Assembly (NCBI GenBank): GCA_946406115.1
Contig: OX291550.1
Location: 26,822,722-26,886,721 of the forward strand
Direction: 5' to 3'
DNA from: Apoda limacodes
Taxonomy: Eukaryota; Arthropoda; Insecta; Lepidoptera; Limacodidae
DNA: 64,000 bases
The notes below the pieces were generated by a model. That model did no database searches. It worked only from the letters and a program-made list of their open reading frames with translations, and was not told the DNA's origin. The position numbers were made by a program, and so were the translations under genes. This document shows positions 42,481 through 55,275 of the stretch, one piece after another (position 1 is the stretch's first letter; each line of letters begins with the position of its first letter).

Positions 42481-42798
42481 TTCTTATAAAAGTCACTTGT
42501 TTTATTAAAATATAATTAATTACACAAAATTTAAAGTAACCATAAAACTAACAAATAACTGTAATATATTTCCCATAACTAAATTGAGATAAACATCGTC
42601 GATTTACACTAAGCGTCCATAAAACAAATGTAACTTATATTATGAACCATGAAATTAGCAAATTCACTTAGTCATATTAACGTGGTTAAATGGTCTAAGA
42701 TAAAGTAATTATTATTAGTAGTAATAGAAATAAAATAAAATAATTAATATAATATATACTAGATACCTACTTGTTGTTGGTTATTGCGATATTTCAAA

Positions 42799-42960
42799 GT
42801 ACCTGGAGGACCGACTTCGCTCGTTTTTTTTAACAACGCCATCTATTGTCAAGTAGGTAACTATAGTGTTGCTTAACGACGCCATTTTAGTGTCGCTATG
42901 TCAGTAAAAATAAAAGTATTACTACTTACCAATAGATAAATAGATAACAATAAACATCGT
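42799..42960 (-). mobile_element. Helitron 3' end, reversed partial copy
   Basis: GTACCTGGAGGACCGACTTC is the reverse of the 9129-9156 terminus. It is followed by AACAACGCCATCTATTGTC and ACTACTTACCAATAGATA, matching 8655-8760 in reverse. Confidence 0.65.
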
Positions 42961-45900
42961 TTTAACAAAAGTAAGGTAAGTATTATAAAATTGTTAATAA
43001 TCTGTTCTTCAAACAACAGGTGAAACAGACATGGTGATTTTCTAATCAAAAAAAAAAAGTTTATTTACCGTATAATATCTGCCACATCTAACAAATTTAA
43101 AGGCCTCAATAACAAAGCTTGTTCGGATCGTGTAATGCGCGGCATCACAAAGAGAATTCTCCGGTCGCCATCGCCGATGCAATGATACATCGTGCCGTCC
43201 CTTACTATTCGCGTTCGATACTCACTAATGCATTATCTATGCGCACTGATAAGTCTGTCTTCTCTAACGACATGCTATGTGGTTATTGCGAACGTATGGA
43301 CTGTAATTGTCGTGTTTATATTGTTACAAGGATTAGTTAAATGAATCAAGACATAACAACGAAAATTAACAATACAAGTGATAATAGGTACCCAACCAGG
43401 AAAAGGGTCCTAAAAAAAATTCTATATATCTAAATGGCTTTGTTAAGGTTGTATACAAGTGTTCGTGGTGATGGCTTGCTGTATAAAAGCGTTTTATATA
43501 ATAATTTGGCTCTTTAAACTTATAAAGCAAAAAGAATTTATAAGAGGGTGAACATTTACATCGCCATTTTCTACAACTGTTTATAGCAAACACTATAAAG
43601 GACACCAATTACAACTGTTTTAAAGATATCTAGCACTTTAAAAGGTTTAAAATTGTCCTTAATGAAACAAATCTGCTCTTTATAAGTTACAAAAACACTA
43701 GTATAGCCCAGTGCACTATATTGGTGCCAAAGATGCCGAATTATTGGTGTATCCGTACTATAACACCTTTTAAGTTTCTTATATAGTGCCTGAAGTCTGG
43801 ACGTATACCAGTCACTATAGAATAATGTTATATTACCGTAATGTTATATAATTGTGTTTGATGTTTCCCTTTTGTACCAAATTTGAACATGTGTGTCTAC
43901 AATACAACTAGTGCAGTACTTTGAATGAAGGCGATCGGTGGCAGTCTTTTTTAGGACGATTTAGGGATAAAGTGGGTTTTTTTGCTTCTTTAGTACAGAA
44001 TGGTAAAAAAGTAACAACAACGAATCTGCTATACAGCATTCTATTTACTCTTTAATCTGCAATGGCCCGCGTGGAAGACATATAAAAGAAGTGGGACGTA
44101 TAGAAGACAACAAAATTTGTTATTATCTAAACAAAATAATACACTGGATTTAAGGATCTCTAGTTTTTACTATAATAAAGGTGACCTATATTGTGGCCGG
44201 TGCCATTTGGAACTATAACCGCCATACCAAAACTTATTTGATTTGTAATGGTGTGATTTGTATTTTTAAAAACATATATTTTACTTAATTATTGTCAATA
44301 ATTCGATGGGCGCATTAAAAATTCTCTACAAACCTAACCTTAGTATATCAATAAAATTTCTTCCGCATATGATTGGAGGCCCATAACGCACCGTGTTCCC
44401 ATGTACGATATGAATATAATTAATAATAAAGTAATTAACAAATTTCACGATTATTCCTTATAATTTCAACCACTTCAAAACAATTAAAAAATTATTGGGT
44501 GAGTGAATGAATGAATGAATGAAGAATGATAGATATGGCGATGCAGAGGTACCTCGATAACCGCTACGGTAAAGAACTGGACTATATTAGCGTCGATGTG
44601 ACTACTACATCACCATAGTAGTGGTTTTAAGGAACTATGATCACTACTATAGTAACAAAAGGTATTACAATAGCGTTTAGGTCACTACTGAATCGTCATA
44701 AGGCCTCACTTGATGCCGCTACAGAAACACTATACAATAACATAGTGATGTAAATGCGCCACTTCGGGGTGTTGTAAATGTTTTCTGCTCTTCTATAGGA
44801 CTATTCACTTACACCGATTTGCTCTCGCCAAAAGGTTCGGAGAACCGCTATAGTACCAGATTTTCCTGCTTGGGTAAATAATTCTAAATATAAACGCAAT
44901 ACGATACAGCTAGCAAATACCGAAAATAATCTATACGTAGGATATATAATAGTACATTGTGTACCTATTAAGGGCGGTAAGAAGAAAATTACTAACGAGA
45001 GGCTCTTTAGAAGCCTAAGGTCGAAGGCTTTAATGACTCGAGTTTGTGATTCATCACATTTGCGAATTAATAATTAAAAATATAATAAATAAACTTATCA
45101 AAACATGATTAAAATTGCGCAAATAGATGTCGAGAAAATAATGCCACCTTTATAAATTCAAAGTTTTGGCTGATGTTAAAACTTGTAATAGCTCGCTTGT
45201 AGCCTGAACATAGTTCATATTTTGGACATTGAACGCAGATAGAACCTAAAGCTAAGCCCTAACCTAAGCGCTCTTGTCTATGCCTATGCAGACGTATCCC
45301 GTTTCGATCGATTTTTTTTATACTTATAAGACTATCGCGCGTTATACAGATTTTTTTAATTTATTTGCTTTTACGCAAAAAAAAACGTTGGTTCTCGACG
45401 ATTTGATGTACTATTCCTTCATAAGAACAGCAGTGTTTGCACTAGCCGTGGTTATTAGAAAAAAAACAAGAAAAAGAGCACAAAGATTTAAAGTTTTTCA
45501 AAACCATTTTTATTTCCATCAGATGCCCTATAATGATTACTATACTATAATAGTACGTAAATTTAATTATGAGTATGTATTACTTTTGTCTTATCCTGTC
45601 CATTACTCTCTGTAAATAGTCCATAAGTATAAACAAAATATATTTATTCTTGGTAGTACGTTTAGAAAACTCAGCCAAGATAATTCTACTGCAAGCACCC
45701 TTTAACTCCTTCCACTACAAATCAGAAAACGTTAACCGTTGTATTACCTAGATGCGCAATGTTGATTAATACCATACAATTACAAAACAATAAATGGCGA
45801 ACAACAAAAGTAGTCGGGTGAGGTTTTACTGACAGCGTTTTATCTTCCTATTGCAAAGTATATTTATAATTGTTTACCGAAGCTGGCAGGAAAACCCGAA

Positions 45901-46980
45901 ACCTTTATCAAGTTAAAAAATCCTTTCCGGAATATTGTATGAAAATTAATCTTATCCACAGTTTCCAAGGCTTTTTTGGTTGGTTTTTTTTTACATAAGC
46001 TAAATGGGCGAACGTAAATAATTTACGTACGGAGCGAGCCTGGCATGCGAAAATGGCAATTGCGATGCACAACTCCGGTTGGCGCGAAAACAAGTCAACA
46101 TAAATGAAAATTAGTCAAGCTTCTCCATGTGCAATTTACAGAATGTCATCTTGTAAATAAAACTACTAAATTTAGTATAGGTAGACTTTCAATTGCAAAT
46201 AATGAAGGGCGTTTAAGCATTCCTAAAAACTCAGCCCTTAGAGAGTAAAATAGGGGAAGAAGGTTCATATGGGAGTTCCACTGCTTGCAAAAGATGCTGT
46301 CAACGTTTGTATGGGTCAAGGAAAGTTAAATTACGCACAGTTTACAGTCTTATTATCACGAGGGTTAACAATGTTAATAAATTTAAAAAAAAACTATGCA
46401 AATAAAGACGTAATTTTTTTTATTTACAGTGAAACTGCGTGTGGGTTTCTTCTCTTCACCCTACGGGTGCTGAGGTGCGGGTGTCGGGGATGGGAATTAA
46501 GAGAAAACGCATAAAGTATTTTTTCGCCCTTGACACAGCAACATAGATATTAGCACCTCAGCTACTCTCTATGTTATGTATTTTAGCGTTCGAATTCTAA
46601 AGGTAAACTGTAGTTTGTTTTACCGCTTGCATAGGGACTTCTACTTTATGCACGCAAAACAATAAGAAACTAAGCGGGCGGTGTGCGTCGGTCACGCGTA
46701 TCAGTGGAATATGTCGCTCCAGGCCATCGATGAACTGATGCGTGGTGCGTAGCTTACATCCGCTAAGGTGCATATTCTCCTACCAAACATATCATAACTA
46801 CTTGAGTACAGTCTATGTTGAAAGAAAGTTTCATATCTCGGTGAATGTGGGAATAATAGGCCCAAGCCACATTATTAGGCGTATTTTAAACTCATTTCAA
46901 ACCTACTAGCTTACGGCCCGTTTGATGGTATGCATTACTCCTGATGCATGAGCAAAGGTTAGTATAATAAGTTTGAAGTC
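42961..46980. other. 4-kb stretch without a recognised gene or clear element
   Basis: AT-rich. It includes a GAAT microsatellite at 44503-44524 and a GGTAAGAAGAAAATTAC repeat block near 44980 shared with 19.98 kb. Two ORFs (43119-43340, 73 codons; 45274-45615, 113 codons) are not recognised and lack splice or motif support. Confidence 0.4.
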
Positions 46981-46989
46981 TCTCTGCCA

Positions 46990-47085
46990 GCTCTTTAAGG
47001 GTAAAATGTCAGTGGTAGCCAAGGGGTTTGGATTTCACCCTATATCCTGAGAGGTGCAGGTTCGAGCCTGCTATATACCAATGAT
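46990..47085 (+). mobile_element. tRNA-derived SINE-like repeat
   Basis: A-box-like TCAGTGGTAGCCAAGG and exact B box GGTTCGAGCCT (47059-47069) in GAGGTGCAGG...GCTATATACCA. No clean acceptor stem, so not a tRNA gene. Confidence 0.55.
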
Positions 47086-47117
47086 TGGTTTTCTTATTTT
47101 TTTAAGTATGTTGGTTA

Positions 47118-47312
47118 TTCCCGTAGTCTAGTTGGTAGTGTGGCCGACTGCTATGCAGATGGTGTGGGTTTGATTCCTGCACTGGACAAAGATTTATGTG
47201 ATAAACATAACTGTTTGTCTTTAGTCTCGGGGTATTTATGTATGATATGTATGGATTGACAAAAAAAAAGTAATATATGTATTTGTATCTGTTATCTGGT
47301 ATCCATAACACA
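47118..47312 (+). mobile_element. tRNA-derived SINE, second copy
   Basis: TAGTCTAGTTGGTAGTGTGG (A box) and GGTTTGATTCC (47167-47177, B box), then the body and TGGTATCCATAACACAAG end as at 35991-36183. Confidence 0.8.
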
Positions 47313-47489
47313 AGACGACGCTGTGTGTAATAATGTCTGGTGGGGCGATTTATGAATTTAGGATGTGGAGACACCCTTTTGGCGATTTAAATGGACTGTA
47401 TAGGGTGAGATAAAGGATGTGACTCGCAAGGGTGTTTAGGAAAATAGCACGCATGCACGTCTTCTATTCACCTTTAAACAGCTGACATC

Positions 47490-47560
47490 CGATCCAGGCC
47501 GGTGGCGGGCGGGGGGCGGGGCGTCTCGCGGCGTCGCGTCGCGTCGTCCTCTTCCAGACG
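47490..47560. promoter_or_regulatory. GC-rich island in AT-rich intergenic DNA
   Basis: GGCGGGCGGGGGGCGGGG followed by repeated GCGTC units (CGGCGTCGCGTCGCGTCG). It is the most GC-rich non-element block of the right half. It could be a promoter or first exon of an unseen transcript, or the edge of an unrecognised repeat. Confidence 0.25.
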
Positions 47561-49297
47561 ACTTGCTGTGATCACACACGGTTTGCGCTACCCTTACGAA
47601 GTCGACTCGTATTAATTATAGGGGTGCAGTTTGCGATTTGTATAAAATTGCGATTAAGAAGCGAAATTCCTCAAATGTACGTGAAGTTTCGAATGCGATG
47701 CTCTTCACAGCACGGCGTAGTGATTAGCACTGATGTTGTAGGTGGCCTCCGTCAGGATGCGCTAGCGTCGTCGTCGGCCGGTGCGAATACACGGTAGCCA
47801 AAGGAACGAAAGGAAAGCGAGGTCACACCTATTTAATTATATTATTTAAAATGCCCATAGATGGCGTCAACATTCCGCCCGCCCTTAAAGGGTCACCTTT
47901 AAAAGACAACAATTATGAGAAAGGGTAATTAATTAAAGGGAAAGTCATGTTTGAGCGATATGCCATGGAGAATATGACAAATGCGGTAAAGTTGGAGTGA
48001 TCAATATGCGTGTTATATGATAAATAAATGAAGTAATATATTTTTTTTTATTTTTATATAATGTGTAAGTATAGGACATATATAAATACGTATTATACCT
48101 ACTTGTAGGGAGTTACTGACGAGGTAAGGGACATAAACGAACTGTCGTACGAAGGTAACTCCCCTTTGCGGTAAAAATATTGATTATTATTATTATTATT
48201 ATTCACCCAAAGTTCGCTATAGAAACGTACAGCTGCAGCTATAGTTTGTCAACGTGATAATCAATTATAGTTATTCCCGCGGGAACTTTTGAATTTTCTT
48301 TGTAAAAAAGTCAATTTATAAAAAATATTACGAGCTAAAATTTAACAATAGCAGTAACAAACAAAGGCTTAATTACTAACTATTATTTATTAGGTGTGTA
48401 ATTTTTGTGTGTCATAAGGTTTAGTTCCCATATCGGTGGTGGTATACCCCTTAGTGCGGGAGTCCGACTCGCACTTTAGGTACATTAAAATACAATCGAT
48501 GTCATGGATTTATACAAGTTTATTTTTCTACGAGTGTAGTGACACTCTCGTGTTGGGCCTATTTCACATCCTTGTGATCCCCTAATGTTTTAAAGATAAT
48601 ATATGGATAAATATTCTTAACTTTTTTCTTTTGAAGTGAATTTGATGAACGTCTTCATCGATCGACTTGTCTTTTATCTGAAGTATTATGTACTCTTGGC
48701 GCAGAATATGTACTTTTGGCGCCTAAGATCTCAGAAACTAAAAGAGATACAGCAAGGTGAGGCATATAACTTAGTTCTTCTGACTTGAGAAAACAAGATA
48801 CACGAGAGTCGTTCTTTCAGACCTTCGAAAGGGGTTAGGCTTTGCAAGTAGGTAGTGTCTAAAATCGATCCGTCGAGATTTCTCATTTTGCTAAAACTGC
48901 TTATAACGTTGAAAGTATGAGTCAAACCGACAAGAAACGTTCCAAACGATAGAAAAGAATTGTTCCTTCTCGTAATGGTGTATACATATTAATTATATTG
49001 TTTTTTTTCTGTTTGATTGTTACTTTATAAGTTAACAGCCTTAATTTTACCCACATTTAAAAAATAATTTTCTTGAATATTGCTGCTTGATTTATTTTAT
49101 GTGTGTGAATCGTTAATTTATAATTTTTCATTTTTCAACTGACGTAAATATAAACAATATCTTATCGTTATTTAATTTATGATTTAAAGCGTAATTAGTA
49201 AATTGTATGATTGTGAATAAATAATTAATTGCAATTTACAGAGTTCAATAAAAGTTATATTTCTATGCTATTAGGCCGAAATGTTGAACAGTGTACT
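47561..49297. other. Intergenic, no gene recognised
   Basis: Contains an ATT microsatellite at 48186-48201 and the GGGAGTCCGACTCGCACTTT scrap at 48460. Otherwise AT-rich. Confidence 0.4.
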
Positions 49298-49900
49298 TAG
49301 TGTAAGATTTTAACTCTACTATCGCGTTCGCGTCAACGAAATGTCATCCTCCCGACCGACCTCGGAATGGTCGTAAAACTATAGTTAGGCGGCCTCGGCA
49401 CGTACTAACGGCCCCAGATGACGATCTTGCTGTCCGGATAACGAGATTAGTCTCTACGACCTCCCCTAATATGGCCTCCCCCCTAACACGAAGCCGACGT
49501 CCCCGGGTTCGTCGGCGCCCGCAAGGATACACGAGGTATCAAAGAGTCAATCGCAACCGCTCCCGCGTAACAGGAGGGTCCTGACGGTGACTCACCTGCG
49601 GGTTCGAGACTCACGCCGATCGAAGGGACGCCCCTGAGAGCGACAACCCAAGCCGAGTCCTTGAGCGTTGGGCGCTATATGGGCTAAGGCTCCCTCAGAG
49701 TCTCGCCCCAAAAAGCCCGGTGAAGCAGTAATGGCTGCAACAGCCAACAGCATAGTCAGTTCAAAAAAAAAAACAAAATAAATTTATGAAATTGAAGAAG
49801 CGCCTCTAGCAGACGCGTTTTGAGGCGGTTTTTTCTTATCGGACTTTTAATAAATACGCAAACGCAGTAGTAGAATTACAAACACGCAAAAACTCACACT
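49298..49900. mobile_element. TIR miniature (24.6-kb family) disrupted by a retroposon
   Basis: Left end TAGTGTAAGATTTTAACTC...ATCGCGTTCGCGT and right end AGAATTACAAACACGC...AACTCACACT are the inverted termini of the 24582-24748 element. The body is split by 49343-49787. Confidence 0.75.
49343..49787 (+). mobile_element. GC-rich retroposon with poly-A, copy 2
   Basis: About 445 bases of GC-rich sequence ending in a poly-A tract (49763-49783), inserted in the miniature. GAAAT flanks both sides as a possible short target duplication. It is a SINE or LINE 3' end; I see no A/B box and do not recognise the family. Related to 39150-39515. Confidence 0.7.
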
Positions 49901-50304
49901 CTTCACACAGTAGCTATTTTATCATCTACACTCGTACTAAACCATCTAAACTGTAGCAATATTAATATCTAAGTACCATATTTCTTGCAAATAAAATATG
50001 TCTAATTCTGATTTTAAATATCCACACGGGTCATTTGCGACTAGACACCCGCGCTCACCCCTGCAGAGTTGCTTGCTGGGGAATATGAAATTCATAAATC
50101 AGATCGCTGGCAGCTGTAGACTAAAAATAAGATTTTAAGAGTTCTGTTCCTAAAGAGCCCATTATTAAGCTTACACTACTTGCCGGTCAGTCTGTTTACT
50201 TGTCTGCCTGTCTGTTTGGTTGTCTGTCTCATTGCCCGACCTATAACAAGCGATTTTGTTTTTACAGATGATTATAGTTGTTTCTTAATAAATACCAACC
50301 AAAA

Positions 50305-50560
50305 TAGTCGCGTACAGTGCGGTTTCAGAGAAACTTCCTCCCGCGAACCCTTGGGTTGTGGAATGAGCTCCCTGCCAAGGTTTTCTCTAAGGACTACAGT
50401 ATGGGGTTCTTCAAAAAAGAAGTTATTAGATTTCTGAAGGGTCGGCAACGCGCGAGTGATGCCCCTGGTGTTGCTAGCGTCTATAGGCTACGGTGACCGC
50501 TTACCATCAGGCGGACCGTAGGCTTGTTTGCCACCTTAGTGGTATAATAAAAAAAAAAAA
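50305..50560 (+). mobile_element. Jockey/CR1-type LINE 3' end with poly-A
   Basis: Reads VQCGFRETSSRE, then frameshifted GLWNELPAKVFS, MGFFKKEVIRFLKGRQRAS, DAPGVASVYRLR and the 3' UTR ACCATCAGGCGGACCGTAGG, then A-run. The most complete plus-strand member of the family. Confidence 0.85.
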
Positions 50561-51307
50561 ACCAAGTCGGACCCGTGCATTACTTGATGATACGGAACCA
50601 ACACGCTGTTTAGCCGTTTTTTTTAAAAAAAATATTTTCATAGCGATATCAAATAAAAAATCTTCAAAATTAAGCGGCCTTGGCTCCGACACAGCCCACC
50701 CCCTTTTTTTAAATAATTTATTTATAAAAATAATTTATTTATAAATAATTTTACTTTTAGTTTTATCACTAGTCAAAATAAGTTTTTAATATTAAGTTGA
50801 ATTTTAAATATAAACGAAGTCCAATGCATATCTCTTAATATTCTCATTTTCATTTCAAAATTGGTTTGCAGAAACATCGACTAAACGTAGATATTTGAGT
50901 TTCTTAATTTCTTCTTCATTTCATCTTGTTTATAATTATTATAACAAACATGTTGTTATTTTACTAAAAATCATTCATAGAAAAAAAACAGTATTGTAGG
51001 AAAACATGTTAAAAAAAAATTATCTTTCTTTGGTTTGGTTTGGAAACATGTGAATATAAATGTGATACGAATTCTTTAACAGGTTTTTTTGATGTTATGG
51101 TAAGTTGTATATTAACACATAAATTGTCTTGTCAGTTTTTTACATAACTTTTTAAAAACGTTACACGTTTATAGGTAAACGAGATAGAATTGGCCTTTTG
51201 AATTACAAACAACGTACGCTTGCAGGTGACGACTGGGGCTCATTTCAAAAAGATGACAAGCGCGACGCAGTAAACATTTATAAATAGTTTTTTTTACACT
51301 CTTAACA

Positions 51308-54300
51308 TATCGCACATCCGCTCAAATAGTGTCACAACTCAAAAAAAAAAAAAACACTTATAATATAACATTCGTATCAGAATATAACGTATTTTTTGCT
51401 CAAATAGTGTCATAAAATATCTTTTAACTATTCGACCCTAGATGGTGCTAATGACGTTATAATGTTAACAAAAAGTTGAGACTTAGCAAACATAAATAGT
51501 GTCACGTCACGACTTGAACAAGGCGGTAGTGTTTTTGAGTGTTGTATAAACTGATGTTTCTCGACTAGTGACTGTTCATGTGATGTGTTTTTAAAGAATA
51601 TTTTGACACTTTATTCATTCTAAGTGAACAGTGTCGATTCAAAACAGTTTTTTTTAACAAGGTAAGGATCATTTTTTTTGTTTTTTGCAATTATAATGAT
51701 GCGTGTCGAGTTATGACAGTATATGTGATTAGAAAAAACAACAACTTCATTTTTTATGCATCAAGACTGATCTATAATGAGTTATGACAATACATGTGAT
51801 GGAGGTGGTGTTACGATAGGTTTTATTAATTAATAATACTGACCTATGTCGAGACTTGACAATATTCATAATTGAATCGACGCAAAATACCTACATTTTA
51901 AGCAAGAAAACTGATTTGTGTTGATTGGTGGTAATGTATTTTACTATAGTTGATTGATTTTGAGTTGACTATTCGTTTTTGCAATTAAAACTGATCCGAA
52001 TGGAAAGGTGTCAATCTTTTAGATACCGTTTATGCATATTTTATGTAGCAAGTTAAATAAAGTCACTGTAAATGTATGTGATTAGATATAATGTTTTAAC
52101 ACGCTTATAACGTACTTATAATTGCTGTTTCAATTCAACACTTTGCAAATGTTTGTAAAACAAATGACAATAACAAGATTTGGCTACTTACATTAAACTG
52201 TTCAATAGTAGGTATTAAATCCCTCGAGTTAGGATTTTAATTTTGTTTTAATGAATTCAATACATCACATTAGTGCCTAAGTTCTGATAATGGCAGTTTA
52301 CAATAAATAAAAAACTGTTTTTTAAATTTTTGTAGAGTAATTCCATATTCTTATTGTCCATAGGTAGTACTTGGACAATAAGACTAGCTGGCGGAGTATT
52401 TACTGATTATTATACACTATGTCCAGGTCGAGCACAATTTTGTCCTTGTGCCTAGAGACCAGTGGCCAAAATAACAAAGAAACTGAAAAATTACATTTTG
52501 AAGCAGATAATACTCAAAAAAAAATTGGCAGAAATTAATGAAAACTCAAATAAAGAAATATATACTGCATAAATGCTAATGTTGCCGATTTACCAGAAGA
52601 ATGTAGTAGGGAGAATATAGACCATATTTCGGAAGAATGCGGAACTGGGGGAGAAGAAACAGATGATTCTGTTAAAGACCCAACTTTCAAATTGCCTTGT
52701 AAAAAACGTCACAAAAGTGAGGTCGTTCTTCGTCAGCGATCATTATCATCTTCAAGTACTTCAAGTTCTTCATCGTCAAGTTCATCCTCATCTTCAAGTT
52801 CATCCTCTAATTCAAATTCTTCTTCATTTAATTCAGCACCATTGCCTCTTAGTACACAATCAAACGGAGACAATAATGAATGCTTGCCATCAATTTCCCA
52901 AGGAAAGTAGCAGTATTCACTCCCCAGTACCAAACGAGACTGTGATACAAAACATTTCCAATACACGTAAGAAGCGCTGTGCAAAGGCACAGTGGAAGCA
53001 GAATGTAACAAAAAATTTACGTAACTCAGGATTACCTTATCAAACTAAGTCTGGATGAAAAATTTCTAAAAAAAGTATCAAAGAAAGTTGTGGAGAACGG
53101 TGTAGACTTAAATGCAGCTCTTTTCTTACTAATGAAACACGCCTCTAATTGTTTAATTGTTACTGGGCTTTGAAAGATTTAGAGAAACAGAGACAATTCA
53201 TTCATAAACACATACAACCGTTAGATGTTAAGTACCGCTACGCCAAGGCACAGAAACTCCGAAAAACCAATTATGCTTTTTATTTCGAGGTTGAAGGTTC
53301 ATTAAAGAGGATCTACAAAACTATGTTTAAAAATACGTTGGATATTAATGACAGAAAAATTAGAACTGTAGCAGAGAAATCTATTGGAGGTTTTTTAAAA
53401 GAAGATCAAAGAGGAAAACATTATAAACATTATACTGTAGGTGAAACTATTAAAAACTATATAAGAGATCATATCAAAGGTATACCGAAGATTGAAAGTC
53501 ATTATTTGAGAGCATAAACCACACGGGAATATATTGATGGGGGAAAGACTATATCTGACTTACATAGAGATTATGTAGACGAGTGTAAACGAGATGGACG
53601 CAGCTTTGGAAACTATGTAATGTATAGCCGCATTTTTACATGTGAATTTAATTTAGGATTCTTCGTGTCAAAAAAAGAAAATGCAATTTATGAAGATAAA
53701 CTAAAGCTCAAGAAAAAGTATGATGAACATTTAATTGAAAAGAATTTATCCAGGGAAGAAAAAAAGAGAGACAAGGTAGCCCTTAAAAAAAACAAAAATT
53801 TGATTGTGGCTGTATACAGGCAGTTTTCCCGGTGCCTCGTGGTGATGTTTCTGATTTTTACTATAAGAGTAAATTAAATAATATGAACTTTACGATAAGC
53901 AAATTAAATACTGAAGAAAAAAAAAAGGAAAGAAGGCAACAGACAGGAGATAATAGTTATAATGGAGATTTTATTACAAATCACAGTACTACAGATTGCT
54001 ATTTTTGGCACGAGGGTCAAGGTAATCGGGGTGCAGATGAAATTGGTAGCTGTTTGCTAAAATTTATCGAAAAAGAATTGTGTAGTTATGAAGGTGACAA
54101 GCCACTTGATCTAGTCTTTTATTCGGATAACTGTTGCGGCCAAAATAAAAATAAGTTAATTGTTGGATTGTATATGTATGCAGTGTTGATGTTTAGTAAT
54201 TTAAATTCAATTAGTCATACATTTTTAATAGCAGGGCATACGCAAAACGAGGGCGATTCCATACATTCGGTAATCGAAAATCAAATTAAACGTTCCTTAA

Positions 54301-55275
54301 AATCAGGTCCAATTTATGTACCTAGTCAATAATATGTACAAATAATTAAAGACGCTAAAAAATCTAAGGAACCGCTGAAGGTAAATGAGCCACCACATAA
54401 AGATTTCATTAATTTAAAAAGTTTAGTTAGTGACTTGGGTATTACGACTTAAAATAAGATAAAGATCTCTGAAGTTAAAATGTTGACTATTACCAAAAAA
54501 ACACCAAATATTTTAAAGTACTAAACGTCTTACACTGCCACTGAAATGTCAGAAGTTAATTTACTATCTCGCAATAAGAAAATAATAGTTCCTGATACAA
54601 AGCAACTTTATACTACTAAAATACAGATTAAGGATAACAAAAAGACTGATTTGATGAAATTGGTTCATAACAACCATATTCCTAGTTTTTATGCAGACTT
54701 TTTTGATAATTTGTAAAGTTTCTTATTTCTTTAATGTCCTAAGCTCTTTTGGATGCGCCACAGCAATAACTTGTTACTTATTTTAAAGGTGCTTTACTTT
54801 AAAAGTGATTGTAAACTGTTGATTGTTTTTAAGTATTTTATTATTTTATTAAGCTAGAAGTTCGTTTATTTTTTAGGTATATCATTGAAAATTTTAATTA
54901 CGTTAAACAACAGAAAAATTTGTGTTTGGTAAATTTTATAGATTTAAGTTTTTATCGTGTAGAAGTAAAGTGTAGTAAACACTTTTGTGTCACTAATATA
55001 AACAAAATTTTCTAAATCATTTGTTTTTTTTATTATATAGTGTCACGACTCTAAATTTTTTATGTATTTTTTCAGGATTTTCAGTGTAGTAAAAATATGA
55101 ATTTGTAGAGCTTCAAAAATCATTCCAACTTGCTGAAGAACATATTGTTCTAAGTTCGTTTATTTTATAATTAAAATCTAAATAGTGAAAATTTTAAGTA
55201 GGATCAATTTAAAACACCTGTTTCTTGATAATTTGGTTTTTTGAATTGTGACACTATTCGAGCGGAGGTGCGATA
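51308..55275 (+). mobile_element. 4-kb DNA transposon with TIRs and a decayed DDE-like transposase
   Basis: Termini TATCGCACATCCGCTCAAAT...AGTGTCACAACTC (from 51308) and the inverted GAATTGTGACACTATTCGAG...GGTGCGATA (to 55275) match over about 38 bases with few changes. The AAATAGTGTCA motif recurs near the left end (51403, 51496), and TAGTGTCACGACTC occurs at 55039. One transposase pseudogene lies inside. No clear target duplication is visible. Superfamily unassigned. Confidence 0.85.
52419..54716 (+). pseudogene. DDE-like transposase pseudogene of an unassigned superfamily
   Basis: Starts MSRSSTILSLCLE at 52419, with several frameshifts and stops. In order: an acidic N-terminus; a Ser run (about 52740-52835); a basic KKRCAKAQWKQNVTKNLRNSG; a conserved-looking domain (53149-53514, FNCYWALKDLEKQRQFI, KIRTVAEKSIGGFL, IRDHIKGIPKIESHYLRA); a single TAA at 53515; then TTREYIDGGKTISDLHRDY. 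After a frameshift come FYYKSKLN and YFWHEGQGNRGADEIGSCL. The core YSDNCCGQNKNK (Asp at 54126-54128) and GHTQNEGDSIHSVIE look like the second and third acidic positions of an RNase-H-fold transposase. Ends FYADFFDNL with TAA at 54714-54716. This layout recurs in unnamed proteins of many animals. Confidence 0.75.

Noticed and set aside
43119..43340. 73-codon ORF with several Cys
   Set aside because: Cys spacing does not fit a known motif, and there is no conserved context.
45274..45615. 113-codon ORF rich in Tyr/Phe/Lys
   Set aside because: No recognisable domain, AT-driven composition, no splice or start support. Could be chance or an old transposase scrap.
46990..47085. tRNA gene
   Set aside because: Has a B box but no matching acceptor or D-arm pairing; fits a tRNA-derived repeat.
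47490..47560. Promoter of the ivory long noncoding RNA
   Set aside because: Position and sequence alone cannot establish this; kept only as an unexplained GC island.
52692..52910. Ser-rich ORF as a separate gene
   Set aside because: It is one frame of the decayed transposase and joins the flanking frames of the same element.
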